From: Kiritimatiellia bacterium
GTDB lineage: Bacteria > Verrucomicrobiota > Kiritimatiellia > RFP12 > UBA1067
DNA length: 34,939 nucleotides
Reading direction: 5' to 3'
NCBI GenBank assembly: GCA_024405265.1
Contig: JAKSOZ010000018.1
Span: 1 to 34,939, forward strand
A program made the translations under genes and the position numbers. Each line of letters starts with the position of its first letter. The first letter of the stretch is position 1. The notes under the pieces were generated by a model that worked only from the letters and a program-made list of their open reading frames with translations, searched no databases and was not told where the DNA came from. Shown here in pieces: positions 13,232 through 22,370 of this stretch.

Positions 13232-14023
13232 GTGAAACAAAAGAAAAACGCTACTTGGCTCGTAATCACAATCGCGGCGATTGTGGCGTTTGTCTTCATT
13301 TCGTCGAAACAAGCGGCGGTAGAAGCCGCGTATCCGGTCGAGCGCATGAGTCAGAGCTTTTCGCGCAAAGTGATGACTCGAATCAAAGGTTTCTTCAACG
13401 CGGCGGAAGCGAAGGCGGAGAATGTCAGGCTTAAGCGCGAGGTGGCCGCGCTCGCTTTGATGAGCGGCGATGTAGAGCGCTTGGAAATGGAAAACGCTCG
13501 CCTGCGTCGTGCGCTTGAATATACGGCAAAAGCGCCGGAAAAGTGGCTCGCGGCCGGAGTGCTTTCGGAACAGGGAGGCGCAGCCGGGGCTCGTAAGACG
13601 ATTAGAGTCGATAAAGGGTCGCTCGCCGGTGTAAAAGAAAACTCGGTCGTCGTCGTCCCCGAGGGGCTCGTAGGCCTCGTTACCGCCGTTTCGTTACACA
13701 CTTCCGAAATCACGCTTATAACCGATCCTTCGGTTAAGGTTTCCTGTGAAGTCGAGTCGGAGCGAGATGTCCGCTCACGCGGCATTATTGTCGGCGGAAA
13801 CGATGATATCGTTGTTTTGAAGCATTTGTCGAACGCGGCGCAGGCTGCTCCGCGTTCAAGGGTTTTGACATCCGGTCTCGGCGGTATTTTCCCTCGGGGC
13901 ATTGAGATAGGCACTTTGCTTGAAGTCCGTAAGGACGCTAAAGGTCTAGCTAGCGAGGGAGAAGTGCTGCCGAATGTCGAATATTCGAATTTGGAGGACG
14001 TCTTCATTCGCCGTGCGAAATGA
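13232..14023 (+). CDS. mreC: rod-shape-determining protein MreC
   Basis: A 263-residue single-pass periplasmic protein: a transmembrane segment near residues 7-24, a coiled coil at about 45-95 (ENVRLKREVAALALMSG, LEMENARLRRALEY), then the two-lobed beta domain with the family's IRVDKGSLAGVKENSVVV and LVGLVTAVSLHTSEITLITDPSVKVSCEV signatures and RGIIVGG, GLGGIFPRGIEIGTLLEV near the end. MreC links MreB/MreD to PBP2 and activates it. It begins with GTG at 13232; its AGGAG lies in the preceding hairpin. Confidence 0.95.
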   Translation: MKQKKNATWLVITIAAIVAFVFISSKQAAVEAAYPVERMSQSFSRKVMTRIKGFFNAAEAKAENVRLKREVAALALMSGDVERLEMENARLRRALEYTAKAPEKWLAAGVLSEQGGAAGARKTIRVDKGSLAGVKENSVVVVPEGLVGLVTAVSLHTSEITLITDPSVKVSCEVESERDVRSRGIIVGGNDDIVVLKHLSNAAQAAPRSRVLTSGLGGIFPRGIEIGTLLEVRKDAKGLASEGEVLPNVEYSNLEDVFIRRAK

Positions 14024-14468
14024 TCTTGCCAGATTGGTTTTCATTGTTCTGACGCTGATTATCGGCGCGGCGATGGAGGAATTGCTACCTAAATATTTAG
14101 GGGTAGGGTTCCCGGTTTTGCTTACGGCAGTACAGTTCCAGGCAACACGTGGCAACGCGCTGATGATGCTTTTGTTCGCGATAGCGGCAGGCGGAGTGGA
14201 GGATTCGATTTCGAATTTGCCGACGGCTATGAGCGTCAGCTATTTCCTACTGTTGGCGACGATGACGCGTTGGGCGGGGCTGCCGAAAGGTTTATTGCTT
14301 TTAGCTTATCCCGGATATCAGATTTGGTTGCACACTTGGTACGGGGTTGTCGCGGCTAATGTGTTCAATCGTATTATTCTCGCGCTTCCAATCGGAGTGA
14401 TTACCTTCTATGTGGTGGGCGTGGCGCTGAAATATTTCGGAGAGGGGGCTGCGGTGGATGAAGAATGA
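14013..14468 (+). CDS. mreD: rod-shape-determining membrane protein MreD
   Basis: A 151-residue, very hydrophobic protein with about five transmembrane segments (LVFIVLTLIIGAAM, FPVLLTAVQF, ALMMLLFAIAAGGVED, YFLLLATMTRW, LALPIGVITFYVVGVAL). Sequence conservation in MreD is low; the call rests on size, topology and position between mreC and the PBP2 gene. I start it at GTG 14013, which gives an 11-bp overlap with mreC, the same overlap seen at the next two junctions; an ATG at 13974 would give a 50-bp overlap and 13 extra polar residues. Confidence 0.88.
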   Translation: MRNDLARLVFIVLTLIIGAAMEELLPKYLGVGFPVLLTAVQFQATRGNALMMLLFAIAAGGVEDSISNLPTAMSVSYFLLLATMTRWAGLPKGLLLLAYPGYQIWLHTWYGVVAANVFNRIILALPIGVITFYVVGVALKYFGEGAAVDEE

Positions 14469-16218
14469 AGTGTCCATCGTAAGTGACCTTTCCTGCTGGG
14501 CCAGCGCGGCGATCTACCTGATGGGGCTCGTAGTGTTGGCGGTTAACCTGAAAGAAGTTCAGGTCGAAGACGCCGCGTCGTATAATTACGCTTCTGCGCG
14601 TCAGTCGATTCGCCGAGTCGAGACGGATGGACTTAGAGGCAAGATCGTAGATCGGCATGGTCGCGATTTGGCGACGAATCGTAAAAGTTTATCGATCGTT
14701 CTGAACGCGGCGCAATTCCAGAAAAACTCGTGGCGCGCGACTACGGACGAGATCGAGAAGGAAATCGAGAGAGTCGCGAAATGCATCGGTCAGGAATCTC
14801 CGTTGACTCGCAAGTCGATCGAGCGTCATGTCTCGCAGACGTTGGCGATGCCGCTAGTAGTGTGGCGAGATATCGGAGAAGAAGAACTCGCGAGATTCTC
14901 GGAGCATGATCGTGAATTTCCCGGTTTCAAATGTGAAGAAACCGATGAACGCGTTTATCCTTACGGCTCCGTCGGCTCGCATGTTATCGGATACGTGGGG
15001 CGTGACCGCGGCGAAAGCGAAGCGGGCGATGAGAAGTTCAATTTCCATCAATTGGAAATGCGCGGCAGAAGCGGTTTGGAAATCTACTACGATAGCTATC
15101 TACGCGGCGTCTCGGGAGAACGTAAGGTTCTCGTGGATGCTCGTGGCTTCGCCATAAAAGACTGGGTCGTCGTGGAATCGAAGGCTGGGCCAGATCTCAA
15201 AACAACGCTCGATATCGATATTCAGAAAGCGGTCGAAAAGGAGCTTAAAGGCTTGGTCGGGGCCTGCGTGGTGATCGACCCTAGAGACGGCTCGGTATTG
15301 GCGCTCGCGAGCGCACCGTCTTATAATCCGAATGATTTCGTGCCGATATTAAGTAAAGAGTTGTATGCCAAATACTCTAAGGATCCGAAAAAACCGCTTT
15401 TGAATCGCGCTTCGGGCGGCGCGTACGCTCCCGGTTCGACGTTCAAAACCGTCACCGCGTTAGCGGGGCTTTCCATCGGATATCCCCAAAAGCGCACTTA
15501 TGAATGTACCGGCGTTTTCAAACTTGGAGGATTAAGCCTTCACTGTGCGCGTCGTTGGGGGCATGGTGATATGGATATGCGTCACGCGCTCAGAGAAAGT
15601 TGCAACCCGTATTTCTGCAATCTGGGATATGAGATCGGTACAAATGCGATTATTCGCGCGGCGAAGACCATGGGCCTTGGTTCGAAGACCGGGATCGACT
15701 TCGGTGTGGACATAGCGGGCGTAGTGCCTGACGCGGAGTGGAAAGAGGCGGTATATCACGAAAAGTGGTTCCCGGGAGACGTGACCCAGATGGCGATCGG
15801 ACAGGGAATGTTGCTCGTTAGTCCGCTTCAGATGGCGAGAATCGCCGGAGCGATCGGAACGGGGTATCTGGTGACGCCGAGGCTTAAGGCCGACATCCCG
15901 ACGCGCAAGCAAAAGTTGCCTTTCGCCGAGTGGCAGTTGAGAGTCGTTCGAGACGGCATGGAAATGGTGGTGGATGGCGGAACCGGTAAGAAAGCCAAGC
16001 TCAGCAGCGTCAAGGTGGCCGGTAAAACCGGAACGGCGGAGATCGGACGAGGCGCCACCAAGCGAAAGAACACATGGTTTATCGCCTACGCGCCGGCGGA
16101 TGATCCCGTGATCGCCGTCGCGATGGTTATCGAGAACGGCGACTCCGGCGGGGGAACTACGGCGCCGAAGGTCAGGAACGTACTTGCAAGCATCTTCGGA
16201 GACGACAATGAAGAATAA
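14458..16218 (+). CDS. mrdA: penicillin-binding protein 2 (elongasome transpeptidase)
   Basis: A 586-residue class B penicillin-binding protein. One transmembrane anchor lies near residues 10-32, followed by the dimerisation domain with RGKIVDRHGRDLATN (about 60-74). The transpeptidase domain has the three active-site motifs in order: S327-T-F-K330, S381-C-N383 and K523-T-G525. It cross-links peptidoglycan during lateral growth with the glycosyltransferase RodA, encoded next. The GRSGLEIYYDSYLRG segment is typical of PBP2. It overlaps mreD and rodA by 11 bp each, implying translational coupling. Confidence 0.96.
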   Translation: MKNEVSIVSDLSCWASAAIYLMGLVVLAVNLKEVQVEDAASYNYASARQSIRRVETDGLRGKIVDRHGRDLATNRKSLSIVLNAAQFQKNSWRATTDEIEKEIERVAKCIGQESPLTRKSIERHVSQTLAMPLVVWRDIGEEELARFSEHDREFPGFKCEETDERVYPYGSVGSHVIGYVGRDRGESEAGDEKFNFHQLEMRGRSGLEIYYDSYLRGVSGERKVLVDARGFAIKDWVVVESKAGPDLKTTLDIDIQKAVEKELKGLVGACVVIDPRDGSVLALASAPSYNPNDFVPILSKELYAKYSKDPKKPLLNRASGGAYAPGSTFKTVTALAGLSIGYPQKRTYECTGVFKLGGLSLHCARRWGHGDMDMRHALRESCNPYFCNLGYEIGTNAIIRAAKTMGLGSKTGIDFGVDIAGVVPDAEWKEAVYHEKWFPGDVTQMAIGQGMLLVSPLQMARIAGAIGTGYLVTPRLKADIPTRKQKLPFAEWQLRVVRDGMEMVVDGGTGKKAKLSSVKVAGKTGTAEIGRGATKRKNTWFIAYAPADDPVIAVAMVIENGDSGGGTTAPKVRNVLASIFGDDNEE

Positions 16219-17365
16219 GCTCAAGAACTTCAATTTCTTCTTGTTCGGTTCTATGCTCGCATTGATTGCGATCGGGACGGTCGCGATTTATTCTGCCGGC
16301 CATGCGAGAAGCGAGATGATTTTCCATGGGATGTGGATAAACAACCTCTCGACGGCTATCTTCGGGCTGATTTTGTATTTCATGATCGCGATGACGAATT
16401 ATCGCAAGATACTCGATTTTTTCTCGGTCCCCGGGTATGTACTCGCAATAGTATTGCTCATAGCGGTTTTGATATTCGGCTCGACGGTTTATGGGGGTAA
16501 GCGGTGGCTTTGGTTCTTCCAACCGAGTGAAATCTCCAAGCTTTTTATCATTATGGCCCTGAGCTGGATGCTTGGAAGCGATTTCTTCAAAAAACGTGGA
16601 TTCGTCTTGTTCTTGATTTGCGCCGCAGTCGTGGGCGTGCCGTCGCTGTTGATTTTGGCCGAACCGGATCTCGGCACGACGTTGACGCTGGTTCCCGCGA
16701 CGTTGCTTATGATGTTGGTCGGTCGCGTCTGGCGCAGGGGGTTGGTCGTGATATTCACTATCGGAGCCATCTCGTCCGCGGCGATTTTAGGCGCGGTTTA
16801 CGAGGCGGAGAAACCTGATTGCCCTTCGCAACGCCGCGAACAGATAATGAAATATGTTCCGTTGAGACCGCACCAAATCAAGCGGGTTAAGGTGTTTCTC
16901 TTTCCTGATGAAGATACTCTCGGCGCCGGCTATAATCTCCGACAGGCGAAGATTTCGATCGGTTCCGGAGGATATAGCGGGAAGGGGATCGGCAAGGGCG
17001 AGGCCAATCATTTGAAGTATTTGCCTCAAGCGATTTCAATGAATGATTTCATCTTTTGCGTTTACGCGGAAGAAACCGGATTTGTAGGATCTATCGTGCT
17101 ATTGATGTTGTTCGGAGCTTTGTTGCTCCCGGGAGCGTGGATAGCGTATCAATCAAAGGACGCGACCGGCAGGCTTCTGTCGCTCGGTATTTCGACTTTG
17201 ATCTTCGCGCATGTATATATCAACATCGCGATGTCGATCGGGTTGGTGCCGATCACGGGGCTGCCGCTACCGTTCATCTCGTCCGGGCGTACGTTCTTGT
17301 TGACGATCATGCTCGGACTAGGGTTAGTGCAAAGCGTATCAATTCATAGAGAGGAAAGAATATGA
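16208..17365 (+). CDS. rodA: peptidoglycan glycosyltransferase RodA (SEDS family)
   Basis: A 385-residue integral membrane protein of the SEDS family with about ten transmembrane segments. Family signatures include GSTVYGGKRWLWFFQPSEISKLFII (about 90-114), EPDLGTTL, the KYLPQAISMNDFIFCVYAEETGF segment (periplasmic loop with the conserved DFIF) and the C-terminal GLPLPFISSGRT. RodA polymerises lipid II into glycan strands in partnership with PBP2. ATG 16208 is preferred over an in-frame ATG at 16184 because GGAG lies just upstream and the 11-bp overlap matches the other junctions. It overlaps rng by 4 bp. Confidence 0.96.
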   Translation: MKNKLKNFNFFLFGSMLALIAIGTVAIYSAGHARSEMIFHGMWINNLSTAIFGLILYFMIAMTNYRKILDFFSVPGYVLAIVLLIAVLIFGSTVYGGKRWLWFFQPSEISKLFIIMALSWMLGSDFFKKRGFVLFLICAAVVGVPSLLILAEPDLGTTLTLVPATLLMMLVGRVWRRGLVVIFTIGAISSAAILGAVYEAEKPDCPSQRREQIMKYVPLRPHQIKRVKVFLFPDEDTLGAGYNLRQAKISIGSGGYSGKGIGKGEANHLKYLPQAISMNDFIFCVYAEETGFVGSIVLLMLFGALLLPGAWIAYQSKDATGRLLSLGISTLIFAHVYINIAMSIGLVPITGLPLPFISSGRTFLLTIMLGLGLVQSVSIHREERI

Positions 17366-18945
17366 ACTTATTCGGATGGCTCAAGCGCTCGAAATTGAAG
17401 CGCGAAATTATCGTAAACGTAGAAGAATTGGAAACTCGAGTCGCCGTTATGGAAAACGGACGTCTTGAGGAATTCATGGTTGAACATCCCGAAGAGGAGC
17501 GCTTGGTCGGGAGCGTCTTCAAGGGCCGTATTCAAAACCTCGAGAATGATTTGCAAGCGGCTTTCGTCGATATCGGACTTAAGAAGAACGCGTTTCTTCA
17601 TTATTGGGATATGACGCCGGATATCGACGCACTCATGGATGATGATGAAGGAGAGCGTAAGAATCAGAAGGGGGGACGAAAGGCCAACCGTTTGAGCGAT
17701 GAAGAAATCGCCAAGCGCTTCCCTCCGGGATCTGAGATCATCGTTCAGGTCACCAAGGGGCCGATTTCCACCAAGGGCCCGCGCGTTACGGCCAACTTGT
17801 CGATTCCCGGACGCTACCTCGTCATGATGCCCGGGACCAAGGTTCGCGGAGTCTCCAAGAAGATCGCTGACGCGGCGGAGCGCAAGCGTCTGAAAAAGAT
17901 TCTTGATAAATTGCCGCTACCGGATAATGTCGGTCTCGTGGTAAGAACGGTCGGCGCCGGGGCGTCGGCGCGCGCTTTCGCGCGTGACCTTAGAAACCTT
18001 ATTTCGGTTTGGAATGAGATGCAGGGGAACATCAAGAATCTTCGTACGCCCTGCTGTATCTTCCAAGAACCGGACCTCTGCGAGCGAGTGGTTCGCGACT
18101 GGCTTACTGAGGACGTCGATTCGATCATCATCGACGACGAAAAGAGCTATAATTCTATGCGCGAAATCACCGGGCGTATTTCCCGCCGAGCCAAGGCCAA
18201 GATTCGCCGCTTTGACGGTACGAGCTGCATATTCGAGCACTATGGTCTCGAGCGACAGCTTCACGACGCGTTTTCTCGCCAGGTCCCGCTTAAATCCGGA
18301 GGTTATCTCGTGATTGACGAAACCGAGGCTTTGATTGCCGTAGACGTCAATACCGGACATTATAAAGGCAACGGCAGTCAGGAAGACGCGATTCTCGAGG
18401 TTAACCTGGAGGCGGTCGAGGAAGTAGCGCGCCAGCTTCGCCTTCGCAACATCGGCGGCCTCGTGGTGCTCGATTTGATAGATATGAAGAGCCGTAAACA
18501 TCAGAATCAAGTTTACAAAGCTTTGAAAGCCGCGCTAAGGCGCGATAGGGCTCGCACGAACGTTTTGCAGATCTCCGAGCTTGGACTCTTGGAGATGTCA
18601 AGACAACGTCAAGATCAGTCGATTCTTTCTCAGCTCACCTCCAAGTGCCCCTACTGTCAGGGACATGGGGTAGTCAAGTCGCCGATGGCGATCTCGATAG
18701 AGGTTCAGCGTCGCTTGATTTCGTTGTTAAAAAAGGCTGAAGTCGATAAAAAGCCATTCGAGCCGAAGATCATCGTCGCGCCTCAGGTTATGCAGCGTTT
18801 GCGTACGGAAGATGCCAAGATTCTCGGTAAATTGCAGAAGGAATACAATACTCGTCTTACCTTCGTCTCCGAGCTGCATCGTCACCCCGAAGCGTTTTCC
18901 ATACTGGACACAGCCACGTCACAAGTGCTATACTCTCAAGTATGA
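17362..18945 (+). CDS. rng: ribonuclease G (Rne/Rng family)
   Basis: A 527-residue endoribonuclease of RNase G length, without the long C-terminal scaffold of RNase E. It has an S1 RNA-binding domain near residues 45-150 (GSVFKGRIQNLENDLQAAFVDIGLKKNAFLH). Catalytic aspartates are D328 (DVNTG) and D371 (LVVLDLIDMK), and the Zn-link cysteines C429/C432 (CPYC); the spacing between these residues (43 and 58) equals that in E. coli RNase E. A lysine/glutamate insert (DDDEGERKNQKGGRKA, about 92-107) lies in the S1 region. RNase G matures 16S rRNA and turns over mRNAs. Its position beside mre genes echoes the mreBCD-yhdE-rng cluster of enterobacteria. GAGGAAAG precedes the ATG. Confidence 0.95.
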   Translation: MNLFGWLKRSKLKREIIVNVEELETRVAVMENGRLEEFMVEHPEEERLVGSVFKGRIQNLENDLQAAFVDIGLKKNAFLHYWDMTPDIDALMDDDEGERKNQKGGRKANRLSDEEIAKRFPPGSEIIVQVTKGPISTKGPRVTANLSIPGRYLVMMPGTKVRGVSKKIADAAERKRLKKILDKLPLPDNVGLVVRTVGAGASARAFARDLRNLISVWNEMQGNIKNLRTPCCIFQEPDLCERVVRDWLTEDVDSIIIDDEKSYNSMREITGRISRRAKAKIRRFDGTSCIFEHYGLERQLHDAFSRQVPLKSGGYLVIDETEALIAVDVNTGHYKGNGSQEDAILEVNLEAVEEVARQLRLRNIGGLVVLDLIDMKSRKHQNQVYKALKAALRRDRARTNVLQISELGLLEMSRQRQDQSILSQLTSKCPYCQGHGVVKSPMAISIEVQRRLISLLKKAEVDKKPFEPKIIVAPQVMQRLRTEDAKILGKLQKEYNTRLTFVSELHRHPEAFSILDTATSQVLYSQV

Positions 18946-21185
18946 TTAAATCACGGATAGTACTATTCGCGACTTTGTCGCTTATATCGTCGCTTTTTGC
19001 GGCGCAAGATCCCATTGATTGGGACGCGGACGCTGAAAAGAAACTCGGGTTCACAGCGGAAAGAATCGCGGTCGATAACGTCACTAAGTCGGCCGTGGCT
19101 ACCGGTAATGTCGTGGTCGTCGCAGAGCCATTGACCATTCGTGGCGATGAAGTGCGCCGCGAGGCCGATGGGACGTTTTACGCTAAAGACGGCATGGTCA
19201 CGACTTGTACGAACGAAGTCGGACATTTGCACTGGAGCGCAGGCGGTAACTTAGAATTCCGTGAACATGAAAGTATTGTGTTAAGAGGAATCTTAGTCAA
19301 GTTTTATGAGATTCCGATTCTTTGGTGGCCATATATCTATTATCCGCTCGAGACCGACTACGGTATTCGAGTCATGCCCGGTTACACCAGCCGTTGGGGC
19401 GCGTATCTTCTAACCAAGTACGTCTATCCGATAGCCGGTGACGGGACGTACGAGGATAACAAGTGGTGGCTCGATGGAAATTCCCGGTTGGAGCTTCGCA
19501 CCAAGAATGGCGTCGCGCTAGGACAGGCCTTCCTTTGGAATCTCGGCGATTATGGACATGGACGGTTCAAGGTCCATTATGCGTGGGATGAAAACTACGA
19601 CAGAATCTATCGTAATCGCGATGACAGATACAGCGCGGACCATTGGTATAGTGAGATCGAAAGAGATCGTTATGCCGTCGAGTTCAAGCATAATTGGGAT
19701 ATTTCGGAAAGAGATCATCTGAGGATGGGCGCGAGCGTGTTTTCGGACTCGCTTTTCAGACAGGATTTCTTCCGCAACAATCGTCTGAACATCAAGAACG
19801 AGTGGTTAGGGTATCATGGCGGACATCTGGCTTGGGAACATAACGAACTCCTTTACTCGTATGGTGCGGAAGTCTCAGGGCCGCTTAACGATTTCTATTC
19901 GATGACCGGTAGATTGCCGGAAATTTATTTCGATATCGTTCCTCAGCCGTTGTTCTCGACGCCGATCAATTTCGAATCGGCCAATCGCATAGGCTATTTG
20001 ACGCGTGATTACGCGAAATACGGTCGTTCCGCCACGGTCAATCCGTTCAATCGCAGCCCAGGTGTTTGGGCGGAATACGAGGCCTTCCGCTTCGATACGT
20101 ATAATCGACTTTCGATTCCCTTCAAGACGTGCGCGGATGTACTTGCGGTAGTGCCGCGCGTCGGGTACCATGGCACTTATTGGAATCATCTTGGTGACAT
20201 GCGCGACGGTCATTGGTATGACGGAAGAGAAAAGGCGAACAATGTCGATGGTGCGTGGCGCTCGATCGCGGAAGCGGGAGTCACTTTCTCTGCGCGCGGA
20301 ACGGCTTGGGTTAATGATTATTGGCAACATATGATCGAACCTTACGCTGATGTCCTAGCGCAAGACGCATCATATTCCAACAGAAGCAAGTCCAGCCGTC
20401 CTTATATTTTCGATAATATAGACGCCTCGGTTATTTGGGAGGACCAATTCGCAGGGCGTGGCAGAAATCTGCCGTATTCCTATGTCGGTATCACGCCCGG
20501 TGTGCGTAACGCGTGGAGTAAGCTAACGGAAAGCGGAAGATTGCGTCAGGTCTTGGATGTCGACGTTTATGTCGCGCTACAGTTCAACAAGTCGAAAAGA
20601 CTTGGCCGTGAATACGGGCGTTTCCACGAAATGGCGGAACTCGGCGATCCGAACTACGGTAAGGATGACGTGATGATCGTTCCCGGATTCCGAACTCGTT
20701 GGACGCCGTCCGACGATATGAGTTTAGCGGCACGAGCTGAATACGATAGCGAAAACGAGAAACTCGCGCTCGCCGACGTTGCTTTCTCCCAGACGGTCAG
20801 CAGCGATCTTAAGTATTCGATCGGCTATTCGTTGCGTGATTATAGAGCTTGGGATTTCTCGTCTACGCCCTTTGATGCCGCTTTGATGAAGCGAGATCTC
20901 AACGAAGTGTATTTTCATTCGATCACGGCCGAGATTACCCATCAACCGATCTATTTCTTCGCTTGGGGCCCGTTTGTTCGTTGGGACGCTCGTGAAAATG
21001 AACTCGATCGTATCGGCTCGCACTTCGATTATTTGACCGACTGCCTTTGCTTCCGTTTCAGCGTCAGCTACATCAATGACTACAGGTTCATTGACGGCAG
21101 TGAATATGATGACGATTGGAATTTCTCGTTCATGGTATTCTTGCGCCATTTCAATAACGGCGAGAACGGCGTATTCGGTTTCTGA
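18942..21185 (+). CDS. lptD: LPS-assembly outer-membrane protein, LptD-like
   Basis: A 747-residue exported protein with signal peptide (about 1-20, MIKSRIVLFATLSLISSLFA). Residues about 36-110 form an OstA/LptA-like beta-jellyroll (ATGNVVVVAEPLTIRGDEVRREADG), followed by LRGILVKFYEIPILWWPYIYYPLE, the characteristic LptD stretch leading into the barrel, and about 600 residues of alternating aromatic-rich strands ending WNFSFMVFLRHFNNGENGVFGF. Length and order fit LptD, which inserts LPS into the outer leaflet. Similarity is to the family pattern, not a close match, so the symbol is tentative. It overlaps rng by 4 bp and precedes lpxK, which fits LPS work. Confidence 0.82.
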   Translation: MIKSRIVLFATLSLISSLFAAQDPIDWDADAEKKLGFTAERIAVDNVTKSAVATGNVVVVAEPLTIRGDEVRREADGTFYAKDGMVTTCTNEVGHLHWSAGGNLEFREHESIVLRGILVKFYEIPILWWPYIYYPLETDYGIRVMPGYTSRWGAYLLTKYVYPIAGDGTYEDNKWWLDGNSRLELRTKNGVALGQAFLWNLGDYGHGRFKVHYAWDENYDRIYRNRDDRYSADHWYSEIERDRYAVEFKHNWDISERDHLRMGASVFSDSLFRQDFFRNNRLNIKNEWLGYHGGHLAWEHNELLYSYGAEVSGPLNDFYSMTGRLPEIYFDIVPQPLFSTPINFESANRIGYLTRDYAKYGRSATVNPFNRSPGVWAEYEAFRFDTYNRLSIPFKTCADVLAVVPRVGYHGTYWNHLGDMRDGHWYDGREKANNVDGAWRSIAEAGVTFSARGTAWVNDYWQHMIEPYADVLAQDASYSNRSKSSRPYIFDNIDASVIWEDQFAGRGRNLPYSYVGITPGVRNAWSKLTESGRLRQVLDVDVYVALQFNKSKRLGREYGRFHEMAELGDPNYGKDDVMIVPGFRTRWTPSDDMSLAARAEYDSENEKLALADVAFSQTVSSDLKYSIGYSLRDYRAWDFSSTPFDAALMKRDLNEVYFHSITAEITHQPIYFFAWGPFVRWDARENELDRIGSHFDYLTDCLCFRFSVSYINDYRFIDGSEYDDDWNFSFMVFLRHFNNGENGVFGF

Positions 21186-21200
21186 CGCGCGTGAGGATGA

Positions 21201-22370
21201 ATGCGTAAGGCGAAACAGAACGGTATTGAACGGCTAGAGAATTATCTCGTTAAGCTGATTCAAGAAAAGGGGGCCGACGAGGAGCAACCCGGGGCGATTC
21301 GTGCGCTGCTCGTCTTCTTGAAGATCGTCAGCTTCGTGTTCCTCGCGATCGTCAAGATCCGCTATTTTTTGTTTGATAGCGGCCTTATGCGTCGTTTCCC
21401 GCTCGGTGTGCAGGTGATATCGATCGGAAACGTTACCGCCGGAGGTACCGGTAAAACCCCTGTAACCGAAATCTTCGCCAGAACGCTTTCTCAACATGGC
21501 CGAAAAGTCGCGATTCTATCCCGTGGATATCGGCGCAAAGAGGCTCCTTTTTGGCAGCGTATGTTCTCGCAAGTGATCGATCCTCCGCTCGTCGTCTCTG
21601 ATGGTAGACGCGTGTTGTTGGATTCGGCGGTCGGCGGTGATGAGCCCTATATGTTGGCGTCCAACCTGCCCGGGGTCGCGGTTGTTGTCGATAGGAATCG
21701 CGTTAAGGCGGGGCGCTACGCGATCAAGCGACTTGGGTGCGATACGATTATTCTCGACGACGGTTTCCAATATCAAAAGCTCAAGCATTCCGTGGAAGTG
21801 GTTTTGGTCGACTCGACCAATCCATTCGGGAACGGCAATATGCTCCCTCGCGGGATTTTAAGAGAACCTGCCAGACATATAAAGCGAGCGGATATCATTT
21901 TCCTGACAAAGTGCCGCGGTGACGTGTCGGACGTGAAGGACGAAATCCGCAAGTACAACAAGCACGCGCAAATCGTAGAGTGCAATCATATGCCGAAAGT
22001 GCTGAAAGACGTATGGAGTCGCGAGGAATATCCGCTTTCGTATTTGAACGGGAAAACCGCATGTACGCTATCAGGTATCGCAAGCCCCAAAGGATTCGAG
22101 AATTCGCTACGTCATTTAGGAGCGAAAGTCGTTTGGTGTGAGCGCTATGCAGACCATCACCGTTACGACGCTTCGGAAGTCCTTTATGCGCTTAATCGCA
22201 GTGCGGATATGGGCGCGGATATGCTGGTAACTACTGAGAAGGACGCCGTGCGATTTCCGCGTTTCGAAACGACGCCGGTCAAATGCTTGTACTTGCGTAT
22301 CGCGATCGAGATTCTCGCCGGTGGTGAGAATTTCGATGAAATCATAAGTCGCATTTGCTTCCGTAGATGA
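21201..22370 (+). CDS. lpxK: tetraacyldisaccharide 4'-kinase LpxK
   Basis: A 389-residue inner-membrane-associated kinase that phosphorylates the 4' position of the lipid A disaccharide. The Walker A is unmistakable, GNVTAGGTGKTP (76-87), preceded by a hydrophobic helix near residues 35-60 and followed by LSRGYRRK, VGDEP-like GGDEPYML, DRNRVKAG and ILDDGFQYQKLKHSVEVVLVD, all LpxK signatures. The N-terminus is longer than in E. coli (extra ~25 residues, NGIERLENYLVKLIQEKGA). GAGG lies just upstream of ATG 21201. It sits 15 bp after the LptD-like gene and overlaps murJ by 4 bp. Confidence 0.96.
   Translation: MRKAKQNGIERLENYLVKLIQEKGADEEQPGAIRALLVFLKIVSFVFLAIVKIRYFLFDSGLMRRFPLGVQVISIGNVTAGGTGKTPVTEIFARTLSQHGRKVAILSRGYRRKEAPFWQRMFSQVIDPPLVVSDGRRVLLDSAVGGDEPYMLASNLPGVAVVVDRNRVKAGRYAIKRLGCDTIILDDGFQYQKLKHSVEVVLVDSTNPFGNGNMLPRGILREPARHIKRADIIFLTKCRGDVSDVKDEIRKYNKHAQIVECNHMPKVLKDVWSREEYPLSYLNGKTACTLSGIASPKGFENSLRHLGAKVVWCERYADHHRYDASEVLYALNRSADMGADMLVTTEKDAVRFPRFETTPVKCLYLRIAIEILAGGENFDEIISRICFRR

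Noticed and set aside
13974..14012. Earlier ATG start for mreD
   Set aside because: It would overlap mreC by 50 bp and add a polar segment before the first membrane helix; GTG 14013 fits the repeated 11-bp overlap.
16184..16207. Earlier ATG start for rodA
   Set aside because: It adds eight polar residues and a longer overlap with the PBP2 gene; ATG 16208 has a GGAG upstream.
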